From Hevea brasiliensis (Eukaryota; Streptophyta; Magnoliopsida; Malpighiales; Euphorbiaceae): a stretch of 64,000 nucleotides of DNA. Positions 23,675 through 33,466 of this stretch are shown here, in pieces. The notes beneath the pieces were generated by a model. The model ran no database searches. It had not been told where the DNA came from and worked only from the letters and a program-made list of their open reading frames with translations. Each line of letters opens with the position of its first letter. Positions within the stretch are counted from its first letter, which is position 1. The translations under genes were made by a program, and so were the position numbers. The DNA lies in assembly GCF_030052815.1 (NCBI RefSeq), contig NC_079494.1:34520467-34584466 (forward strand), written 5' to 3'.

Positions 23675-26600
23675 GCGAACACAGTGGAAAAGAGAAAATT
23701 ACGAAAAAGAAATGTTAAGCCGGTCAAATAATTAGGTTAGGGATCCGAAAGAAATATTGAACTATTTGCAAACCGGGTCGAACCGGCGAGGGGCAATTTG
23801 GTCAATTGACCCCAAGAGCTAACTCCTGACCTAACTATCAAATAAAATCGGGGAAAAGAAAATTTCAGAATAGAGAATTAAATTAAAGAACTAATGGTAA
23901 AATAAATAGAAAAAAAAAAGAGAAAAAGGAAAAGTGAAAAGTGATGACATCATGCATAATGCAATAAACACTAATTAAATAAAAAATAAAATTTGGATAA
24001 TTTTGGTCTTCCATAAAGGATAAAAAATAATAAAAGGAAAAGAAAAGAAAAACCAAAAAAAGAGTCTTTTTCCTCCCATTGCTATGACACACTCTCTCTC
24101 TAAGTTCCCTCACTCTCCTCCATTAAAGCTTGTTTCAAGCTTTAAAACCTTTACTAAACCCTAGTTTCTCCCATAACCACTTCATAAAACCTTGTGTTTA
24201 AGCTTTGAGAAGAAGATTGAAGAAGAAAGAAGAGGGGAAAATTTAGAAAAGTAAGAGGTTGGGAAGCTTCATTCAAGGTTAGTAGCTAAACTTGGAATTT
24301 ATAGTTTAATTATTGTATTTATAGCTTAACTAACTTAGAATTATGCTTAAAATGAAATGAAAATAATTATTGGAGGACTAGAAGTAATTTTGGCCAGCTA
24401 GGGTTTGATATGAATATTCATGTGTTTTCATGGAATTAAAATTGTATCTAAGCTTGATTGAGTTGAGGAAGTATGTTATATGCTTTGAATTAGTTAAATG
24501 TAACAATTAGGGTAATTAGGGTTTGGCACCTAGGGCTTTAGGAGGAAAAATGTGAGAATGTGTTAAATGGTATGTTTGACTTTATTTGAGGTGAGAAATG
24601 GTCATTTGTGACCAATTGGTATATGTTGAAAGTGTTGGAAGTGAGTGCAGATTCGGATTGAATGGGAACAGTATGAAGGCAGCATGACCAAGGTCCCTTT
24701 CAGGGACCAAAACTGAAAATTTATAAGCCCAATTGGTGTGAGGCCAATTGGGAATAAAACTATAGACAAAATGACACTTTTTCATTTAGGAATCATGCTC
24801 AAAAAGTGAATAAAACCTAGTGAATAAATTGGCAAAATCTGGACTTAAGCAATCTGACCTTTACAAAAATGACCAAATGAATAGTGTTCATTCATTTGGC
24901 CATAACTTGGGCTAGATAAGTCTAAATGACCTGAAATTTTACCAGTGGAAAGCTAAGATACAAACCCAAATTATGCTCTTAACCAAGTCATTTGACCACT
25001 CAAAGTTAGTGACCTAAAACTGCCAGAACCAGTTTGGTGCTCAGAAACATGGGTTAAGTCCAATACGGCAGCCATGATTCAAATGGCTATAACTTGAGCT
25101 ATAAAACTCCAATTGGAGTGATTAAAAAAGGAGACTAAATTTAAGACAATAAGAAATAATTTCTATGTAGAAAACTTAGCCAGATTCTAACAGTAAAATG
25201 ACCAATGGAACAGTGCAACATTAGACACCAAAACTGAAAATTTGCAATTTTGCCTAAAAGACCTAAGTTTTAATAAAACAACCAAAACCAACAAAATTGG
25301 TGACCAAAATGTGGTATGTGAGTATAGTTGGAGTTCCCATACCTTTTAAGCATAAGAAAGTCAATATTTTGACTTGAATAGTACCATGAATAGTAACCTC
25401 AACATGAAAATTTGCAAGAATGTAAGTTTAAACATATTGGAATTAATTATTAGAATTGTTATGAAGCAAAGATACTGAGACACTATAAATTTTGTGTTTC
25501 TGCTGAAAAAGACCCGGAAGGTCTGAGAGACTGAGTCAAGGCCTAGAGGCGACTCACGTCAGGTTTGTGCACAATAAACCTTATTTGAGCATTTTGTCAT
25601 TGAAAATTTGATTTAGTATGATTTATGAAAATTTGATGTTAATCATGAATTGTGTTGCCACTTTGTGAATGAAATTATGACCTTGGAAACTTATTGGATT
25701 TCTCATGAATTATTTGAATAAAATATTTGAAATAGATTTTTGATTCACACTTAGCATGACAGTGCCTTATTATTCTTCCTCTATTTATGAGGTGAGATCG
25801 ATTATTTTTCCTCCCTCTCTGGTTTACCAGTTGAGGTTGTAGATCGGATGAGTGCTCATTAGCTAGCTAGCCACTTCCCTCACTAATTTCGATTAGTAGG
25901 GTTGTAGATTGCTTTATCGTGGTGTACAATATGGCATTGATCGAAAATTTTGTGTCATGGCTTAAGTTGTGTATGAATTGGCAACACTATGTTTATTAAA
26001 TTGTTTGACCAAAAATTGTGCTATAATGAGTTTTGATCATTTGTGAAATGTAATTGTGAAATACTTAAATTGTGATTTCTCAATGAATGTTTTATGTACA
26101 GCATTTCAAATTTTTATTGTGCACCACTGAGTATTTTTATATTCAGCGATAGCTTATTTTACTGTCGTAGATAGAAGCAGGGAAAAAGTAGCAGAGTGAG
26201 CTGCTGAACTGGAAAAGCCTTCGCTAATTTTGTATGGGTATTATATTATACCCAATGTAATTTAGTTTGATGTAAATAAATATTGTTCATATGTATTAAT
26301 GTAAAGTTGAGCAGTTGTATTTATAAATTGTAATAATATGATTTTTGAATTTTATATCTGTAAATTAAACTTGTGAATGTAAATTAGCTTTATTGAATGC
26401 AATGTTGATGGAATTATTTTGAAATGGATCGATCTGAGAATTTTGAATTGAATTGAGATTATTTTGAGGTTGGGAGTTATGGAAAAATTTATTGGAAGTG
26501 TTTTTTTTCAGGTATTTGAAGAACTGTTTTCTCAAAATACAGACGACACTCTGCCGAAATTTTTATAAAATTTGCGAAAATATAAAATGGGACAAAATTT

Positions 26601-26790
26601 TTAAGTAGTTTTAAAACTTCGAATAAAAGATTTTAATTCCTACCAAAATGCTTACCACTTCCAAAATGTAAGAAAATGATTTTAAAATCCCTGGTAGGAT
26701 ACTTAATGAGTTATCGGTAGGTGGAGTTTGGTAGTTCATTAGGTATTCTACGGGATCATGTCATGCCTTACAGAGGGGTGAGGTGTGACA
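23675..26790 (+). repeat. Family B 3' LTR (pol-bearing element), remainder
   Basis: Resumes after the solo LTR with the second GCGAA and runs to GAGGTGTGACA at 26790. Total LTR length without the insert is 3400 bp. Landmarks in order: telobox-like TAGGGTTT near 24405 and 24508, CCAATTGG pair 24729-24751, palindrome 24873-24899, GCTAGCTAGC near 25861-25870, and hairpin 26127-26146 after TGCACCA. Confidence 0.9.
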
Positions 26791-27735
26791 CAACACATGG
26801 CTTGGAATGATCTGCTTGGGAAGAGGACTACTTTAGCTCATGGAGGACATATGATGATGCAAGAGGTGTCCATGATAGATAGGGGTCTTCTTATGGTGTA
26901 TGTGTAAGCATTATTAATGAACTTAAATTGCTAGTTTCATTAATTTCTTCATCTACCACCTTCATCTCTGATTTTTCTTCATGTAAGCACTCTTCTGATG
27001 ACCCTCCAACAATAAAGGAGTTGCTTTCTTCAACTTTAGGTTCAATTTCTTCTTCAAGTAACTCCTGCTCTTGTGGGAACTCTACTAGTAAGTCATCTTC
27101 ATAGGAATTTTGTTCTTGAGGCTCAATTTCTTCTATAGGTTCAAATTCCCATGAAGCTTATTCATTCCCCCAACTTTGTTCATTTAATTCCTCTTCATAA
27201 AGTGATAGCTCATGGTTCACCATTAGTTTGTCAAAATTTTCCAATGGAGCTATCACCTCTTCAAGTCCCACTCTATTCTCTAATTGCAGCTCAAATGGTT
27301 GGTGTGAAATATTAGGTTGATGAATGTGTGGGGGATATTGGTGACTCCAACCCTGCATTGAAGGATCCCAATGCCAATGGTAATCAAAATCTGCCATGTC
27401 ATTCAATAAATGAATGGCATCCTCATGGTTTCTTTGAAGAACGTGGTCACCGCTAGCCTAAGCTCCATAGTCTACCCAATTCCTTGTCACTTCATCCATA
27501 TCATTGTAAAAATTGAGAGTGAGTTCATAATTTGAAAGACTATGATTGGCAAATTGCTCTACCAATTCATTAAATCTTCTCCAAGCATCATGAAAAGGTT
27601 CATTTTGTTGTTGAATAAAACTTGTGAAGACTTGTTGATGAAACATCTCGATGTACCGCACAAGAAAAACAAGTAAAAAATAAAATTAGATAAGAAATAA
27701 ACTATAAAACAAATAAGAATGTCTAGAGTAATCAA
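26791..27735 (-). pseudogene. Athila/TAT-like gag remnant, copy 1 (TAT1)
   Basis: Minus-strand open stretches at 27661-27458 and 27406-27158 read as part of a Ty3/gypsy gag: RYIEMFHQQVFTSFIQQQNE, FHDAWRRFNELVEQF and LNFYNDMDEVTRNW resemble the retrotransposon gag domain of the Athila/TAT group. They are followed by an unusual Trp/His-rich part (FDYHWHWDPSMQGWSHQYPP) and a long Glu-rich tail with stops. The copy at 31940-32880 matches it in the same orientation. It is cut at 26790 by the family B element and at 27736 by a copia-like LTR. The start codon is not identifiable; upstream coding sequence is missing. Confidence 0.72.
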
Positions 27736-28226
27736 TATTAGTAGTATGTCGTAGAGCATATCATTTAGTATGTATCTTGTATATATTTTATTAATAAAAG
27801 GCAATTTCACTTTTTTGTTTACATATTATATTTATGTGTAATAGAAAAGGTCCACTTATATTTTGTTAGAAATTCTATTCTTAAGTTGTTAAAATATGAG
27901 TGACAGTATTTGTAGCACAAAGTATCATAAATTAGTTCACAATCGAGGATACTTCACAATAAGGACATGACATATCCAGAAAGATTGTAATCATGTTTGT
28001 TCCCAAGGTATTTATATGAGATATAAATAGGATGGAATGGTGAGTCTCATACCATAGAACAAATATGATAGGCACTTATATATGATAAGTAGGCCAAACC
28101 AGTGATGCATATGACAAGCGCATGGAGTTTACTATTATCAATGCATTGTCATATATCATATCCGTGCATATAATCTTTAGACCTGAGATAACACAGTTAT
28201 CTTGTATCTTGGTGGTTTGAGTTTGA
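27736..28226 (+). repeat. Ty1/copia-like LTR piece, copy 1
   Basis: Matches 55920-56415 along its whole length, starting at TATTAGTAGTATG (the second copy has TGTTAGTAGTATG). At its left, the flanking TAT1 leader runs in step with 32880-32930 up to AGAGTAATCA and then switches, so 27735/27736 is a true insertion boundary. At 28226 it is cut by the terminus of the next element. Assignment to copia is from its general look (short TG start, AATAAAAGGC region) and is tentative. It has no coding capacity. Confidence 0.55.
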
Positions 28227-28760
28227 TGATTGCATCAAATTATATAGACATTTAAGGTTAACATGCATTGCATTTTGTTAGCATTTAGTATTCTTTTATG
28301 TTTATTTTTATATGTTTTCAATATTATTTTAAAAAGCATGTTAATCCAACACAATTCATTAATTTTTATATTTTATTAGGTGTTTTTATGTTGTTCTAGA
28401 ATCAAAGAAGAGTTTGGAAGAGATCTAGAGGTCAAAACGTGAAGAATACAGGGCCAGAAGCAGTACACGGGCCGTGTAACCTGCCTCGTATAACTTCTTG
28501 GATCCCATGTAACTCTCTGGACTGAAGAAAACGTGAAAAATGAAATGGCAGAAATTTACACGGGGTGTATATCACTACACGGCCCGTGTAAAGTCCCTTA
28601 ACAACAATTCTGATGCGATTTTTTTTTGCTCCAACTCGACCCGGATAGACTCCTAATGCTTCTAGGACTCTGAAATTAGGGTTTTTACACCAGATATAAA
28701 TAGAACAAGTCAGGAATTAAGGGAAAACCAGAGAATTTACATCCAAAAAGGAGAATTAAC
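28227..28760 (+). repeat. Inverted arm: extra copy of the first 534 bp of the TAT2 LTR
   Basis: Reverse complement of 29615-30148, both 534 bp long by end points, diverged but alignable throughout. It begins at the LTR terminus TGATTGCATC and ends at GAGAATTAAC. It holds palindromes built on ACACGG and CCGTGT near 28460 and 28590. Confidence 0.85.
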
Positions 28761-30148
28761 AAGTAATAAAGTGATGAGTAGTGTATCATTCCCACGAGGA
28801 CCATGCTGAGTACCAAACTATAGTGAATTTAATTATCTAGACGATCAAATTGTTGAAAAATAATGATTATATCTAAATTGAAAGAAATGAAATCTAAATA
28901 ATTAACTAAAATAAAATACTAATGGACAAAGGCATTTTAGAGCTAGGGGTTCACACTTCAATCAATTATAAAAAAAATCTGATTCATTCAATAAATGAGA
29001 GATTATTACTATGACGAAAATTAATCTTAAGTTATCTTAAGTCCTCTCTCAAGGTACTTAAGTTGTATTTTAATTAACATAAACCCTACTTTTGTGGTGA
29101 TTAAATTAATTAAAACCCTTTAAGATCATTGATTAATTTTGGAACTCCACAAAGGTCATCAGCCTATCTCTAGGTCAGATTTTCTAGGTTCAAAATCCTG
29201 ATTTTCTAATATTAATCTTCACCTTTCAGTCCTTCAATTAATATCTGTAATCAATACTAAGTGGGTACCAATACATAGCATGCATTAAGATCACAAGAGA
29301 TTGAATCAAAGAATAAAATACCCAATGTATTAAATAAAATCAAACCAGATCCATAATAAAATTGAGAGTGCTACACTCTAACCCTATAATAAAGAACCTA
29401 CTCACCCATGGTGAGTTTTACAAGCAAGTTTATAAAAAGATAAAGAGAAGACATGAGAAAAAAAAATAGAGTGAAAGAACCCAGAAAGAGAGTTGCAGCC
29501 TTGGACTTTTGGAACTTCAACTAAAAATCCCTTCTAGTAATCATGCAGATCTTATTTCTCCCTTGCCTCCCTTGAGGTTGATGTGCCTCCTTGAATGTTA
29601 ATTGGCTCTTGAATGTTAATTCTCCTCTTTGGATGTAAATTCTCTCCTCCCCCTCAATTCCTAGCTTATTTTATTTATATCTAGTGTAAAAACCATAATT
29701 TCAGAGTCCTAGAAGCATTAGGAGTCCATTTGGGTCGAGTTAGAGCGAAGAAAAGTCGAATTAGAATTGCTGTCAGGGGACTTTACACCGGTCATGTGGT
29801 TATACACACCCCGTGTAAATTTCTGCGACTTTATTTTTCACGTTTTCTTCCGTCCAGAGAGATACACGGGGTCCAGGAAGTTACACGGGGTAGGTTACAC
29901 AGCCCATGTACTGCTTATGACCCTGTGTTCTTCACATTGTGACCTCCAGATCTCTTCCAAACTCATCTTTGATTCTAGAACCACATAAAAACACCTGATA
30001 AAATATAAAAAATCAATGAATTGAGTTGGATTAAGATGCTTTCTAAAATAATAATGAAAACATATAAAAATAAACATAAAAGAATACTAAATGCTAACAA
30101 AATACAATGCATGTTAACCTTAAATGTCTATATAATTTGATGCAATCA
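28761..30148 (-). repeat. TAT2 3' LTR, lacking its last part
   Basis: On the minus strand it begins TGATTGCATCAAATTATATAG at 30148, directly after the purine run, and runs to 28761. Its final part matches 33028-33466, but the last roughly 45 bases present there (to 32987) are missing. They are replaced by the inverted arm, joined at the shared short sequence TAACAAG. It includes CACGG/CCGTG palindromes near 29795-29910 and a local tandem copy of TTGAATGTTAATT at 29590-29625. Confidence 0.75.
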
Positions 30149-31938
30149 AATACCCCCAAACTCAAACCTTTGCTTATTCTCAGCTAAAGTAAAACTTTAT
30201 AAAAACAGTTTGGGGTTCTTAGAAATATAACAAAAAATATAACTTGCACATAATTAGACACTCTTCAATCTTTATACCAATTCCCACTGTCAAGGCATAA
30301 GGACCTCAACAGTTGCCTGCTAGAACCTCAACCCCTTTATGGCGCTTTAACTAATTATTCCTCTATGCAAGGCCATTAACAAGTCACAAATAACATATTT
30401 TATCAGGATAGACTTGAGAAACACTTACTCCCCCAAATTTGCCTCTATTATGGATAATTGTTATGAAGTGACTCAATTCCAACTCCATAAGCATATCTCA
30501 ATTTTTTATCTCCACTAATGTAGCATACACTTTTCAAAAGATCAAAAGGTCTTTAAAAGGGTTGTAATGGGGCTAAGGAATAATGACTTGGTTGCCAATG
30601 AAAGGTTTTTAGGGAATGCAAATATGAGGATAGCATGTATGTATAAAATATCAAGTATACTAAGTTTATTCTACTGACTTTGTATAGAGAGGAAGGGCTT
30701 TTGGTTTTTTTTATAGTGCTAAGCATGCTACAGTGATACTTATCTTGGGACTTCTTCTTTTTCTTTTTTTTTCTTTTTCTTTCCCTTTTTTTTATTTATG
30801 TCCCTTTTGTCCTCTCCCCCAAACTCATTGCTTTTGCTGGGTTGGAAAGGAAAATTTTTCTTTGATTTCAATTGCACACTTGCACTATTTCTGAAGTTTT
30901 ACATCCTCTCTCTAATTTCTTTTTGTTGCACTTAATATACTTTTTACTTATGCATTTAGCCTCCTTAAAAGGGTAGGATAGGTGTTTAGGCTAGGGGCTC
31001 GATAAATAATATAGGTAAGCAATAAATTCTAAGGGATAGATATTGGTTTCAAATTGGCTACAAGGGATATATATTTTAATTAAGTGTGGCTAAGGCTTAG
31101 TGAGGTTATATCAAAGAATGCCTTAATCATCTCTTCATCAAGGATATGCTAGGATTTCGCCTTGATAGGTCCAAGAGACATGTTCTAGAGTTACTGAGGC
31201 ATTTTTAGGTTTGCTTGTATTTCAAAAATTTTCTCTTAATTTTACATGTTCAATGTGATAGATTAATGGCTATGAAGGGGTTTAACTAGTTTAACTCAAC
31301 TTAGGTGATTTAGCTTTTCACAAATAACATATTGAAGCCTTTTTGCCCACCCAGTTACCTTCATTCCTCTTTCCTAGAGAGTCTAATCATTAGCTCATCA
31401 AGGTTTTAGTTATAATCCTAAGTTAAAAGCCTTTTCAAAAAGTCCAAAATTTTTAACATTTGCAAAAATTTTATGGACTTTTAACACACAAATATAATAT
31501 AGACATAATAAGGTGATGAAATGCAATGCATGAAATGCACCCCCAATCTCAAATTTGACATTGTCCTCAATGTTATTGAGATATCATAAATGGGTCAAGA
31601 GCAACATCATAAATGTAATAACAAGGAAAAGCTAATGGATATAGAATACTCCCCCTTGAAGCTTGCCTTCCCTTGAAGATTTGTGAGTTTCATCTCCATT
31701 ACTCCTCTCAAGTGCTTCTTGAACCTACAAAGTGAACAAATATTGAAATTAAGTTTCGGAGGGTGCTAAACAAAAGAAATAAATAAAAAAAAATGCAAAG
31801 ATTAAATTTAAAACCTAGGTTGCCTCCCAAGAAGTGCTAATTTAAGGTCATTAGCTTGACCCCTTTTAGAATTACTGATCAAAAAGTAGCTTTCACCATT
31901 AGTAGTTGTCATGTAACACCACATATGGGTCTTGATTT
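30149..31938 (-). other. TAT2 polypurine tract and long non-coding interior
   Basis: The minus strand reads GAGTTTGGGGGTATT just before the LTR at 30148, a typical priming tract. Behind it about 1.8 kb holds no open frame. Phrases such as CCTAGGTTGCCTCCCAAGAA (31815-31834) and CAATCTCAAATTTGACATTG (31543-31562) are, from general knowledge, common in non-coding interiors of this plant group. The stretch stands where pol would be. Confidence 0.6.
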
Positions 31939-32880
31939 GTGGTGCCCTCAAGATTGGCAAGATTTGGAATAAGATTGCTCATAGCACGAACAACACATGG
32001 TTTAGAGTTATACGCTTGGGAAGAGGACTGTTTTAGCTCATGGAGGACATATGATGATGTAGGAGGTGTCCATTATAGAAAAGGGTCTTTTGGTGGTGTA
32101 TGTGTAAACATTGTTAATGAGCTCAAGTTGATAGTCTTGTCAATTTCTTCATCTACCACCTTCACCTCTGATCTATCTTCATGTAAGCACTCTTCTAATG
32201 CCCCTCCAACAATAAAGGAGTTGTTTTCTTCAACTTCAGGCACAATTTCTTCTTCAAGTAACTCCTGCTCTTGTGGTAGCTCTACTGGTAAGTCATCTTC
32301 AAAGGAATTTTGTTCTTCAGGCTCAACTTCTTCTATAGGTTCAAATTCCCATGAAGCTTCTTCATTCTCCCAACTTTGTTCATTTGTTTCATCCTGAAAG
32401 AGGATAGCTCATTGTTCATCATAAGGTTGTTAAAATTTTCTAATGGTGCTATCCCCTCTTCAAGTCCCACTCTCTTCTCTAATTACAGCTCAAATGGTTG
32501 GTGTGAAATATTATGTTTATAGATGTCTGGAGGGTATTGGTGACTCCAACCCTGCATTGAAGGATCCCAATGCCAATGGTAATCAAAATCTGCCATGTTA
32601 TTCAACAAGTGAATGGCATCCTCATGGTTTCTTTGAAGAACATGATCACCAGTAGCCCAAGCTCCATAATCTACCCAATTCCTTGTCACTTCATTCAGAC
32701 CATTGCAGAAATTGAGAGTGAGTTCATAATTTAAAAGACTATAATTGGCAAATTGCTCTACAAATTCATTGAATCTTCTCCAAGCATTATAAAATGGTTC
32801 ATTGTGTTGTTGAATAAAACTTGTGAAGACTTATTGACGAAACATCTCAATGTACCTCATAAGAAAAGTAAGTAAAAATA
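31939..32880 (-). pseudogene. Athila/TAT-like gag remnant, copy 2 (TAT2)
   Basis: Same arrangement as 26791-27661: minus-strand RYIEMF, FTSFIQQ, AWRRFNEFVEQFANYS, then TRNWVDYGAWATGDHVLQRN, then MADFDYHWHWDPSMQGW and a Glu-rich tail. The longest intact stretch is 32689-32483; stops follow at about 32481 and the downstream part is out of frame. Compared with copy 1 it lacks one stop after WVDYGA, so neither copy is a simple degraded form of the other. Gag would build the particle; no other protein of the element survives. Confidence 0.7.
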
Positions 32881-32960
32881 AAATTAGACAATAAATAAAC
32901 TATAAAAGAAATAAGAATGACTAGAGTAATCAAATCACTAATCATTCAATATCAAGCACC

Positions 32961-32980
32961 GGTCCCCGGTAACGGTGCCA
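32961..32980 (-). promoter_or_regulatory. Primer-binding site, tRNA-Asp type
   Basis: The minus strand reads TGGCACCGTTACCGGGGA from 32980, differing at two positions from the complement of the 3' end of plant tRNA-Asp (TGGCGCCGTTGCCGGGGA), which Athila-type elements use. The LTR ends six bases away. Confidence 0.82.
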
Positions 32981-32986
32981 AAAACT

Positions 32987-33466
32987 TGTTTCACTGATTT
33001 TACAACCACCGCAAGTGCATGGATCGCTAACAAGTAATAAAGTGATGAGTAGAGTATCATTCCCACGAGGACCATGTTGAGTACCAAACTATTATGATTT
33101 TAATTATCTAGACGGTCGAATTATAGAGAAATAATTATTATATCTAAATTGAAAGAAATAAAATCTAAATAATTAACTAAAATAAAATACTAATGGACAA
33201 AGGCATTCTAGAGCTAGGGGTTTACACTTCAATCAATTATAGAATCAATCTAATTCATTCAATAAATGGGAGATTATTAATTTGATGGAAATTAATCCTA
33301 CGTTATCTTGAGTCCTCTGTCAAGGCACTCAAAGTGTATTTTAATTAACATAAACCCTACTTTCGTGGTGATTAAACTAATTAAAACCCATTAAGATCCT
33401 TGAGTAATTTTGGAACTCCACAAAAGTCATAAGCCTATATCTAAGTCAGATTTTCTAGGTTCAAAA
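32987..33466 (-). repeat. TAT2 5' LTR, 3'-terminal 480 bp
   Basis: Matches 28761-29200 from AACAAGTAATAAAGTG onward. It is cut at 33466/33467 by the family A array; the sequence just before (TTCTAGGTTCAAAAT) continues unbroken in the other LTR at 29185, confirming the insertion point. Confidence 0.8.

Larger units (their letters stand above)
18723..26790 (+). mobile_element. Family B element that kept pol (3' half visible)
   Basis: Consists of an integrase-chromodomain remnant, a polypurine tract and a B 3' LTR (19919-26790, split by a solo B LTR). The upstream part of the element lies outside the window, because family A inserted at 18722/18723 in its integrase gene. The right end at 26790 abuts CAACA of a TAT-type gag sequence that is uninterrupted in the second copy at 31985, so this element inserted into that gag. 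The left target copy cannot be seen. Confidence 0.85.
28227..33466 (-). mobile_element. Athila/TAT-like non-autonomous element (TAT2), gag remnant only, aberrant left end
   Basis: Minus-strand order: 5' LTR (33466-32987, cut by family A), primer-binding site 32980-32961, gag remnant 32880-31939, about 1.8 kb of non-coding interior, polypurine tract, 3' LTR (30148-28761), then an inverted extra copy of the LTR start (28760-28227). No pol is seen. Its outer left end lies exactly on an LTR terminus within the copia-like piece, which suggests it inserted there. Confidence 0.72.

Noticed and set aside
23883..24113. Minus open frame rich in Phe and Leu resembling membrane segments
   Set aside because: It is produced by A-rich LTR sequence read antisense; it is not kept in other B LTRs.
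31939..32397. 152-codon plus open frame, Ser-rich
   Set aside because: It is the antisense of the Glu-rich tail of a gag remnant (GAA/GAG codons read as TTC/CTC and TCT/TCA), not an independent gene.
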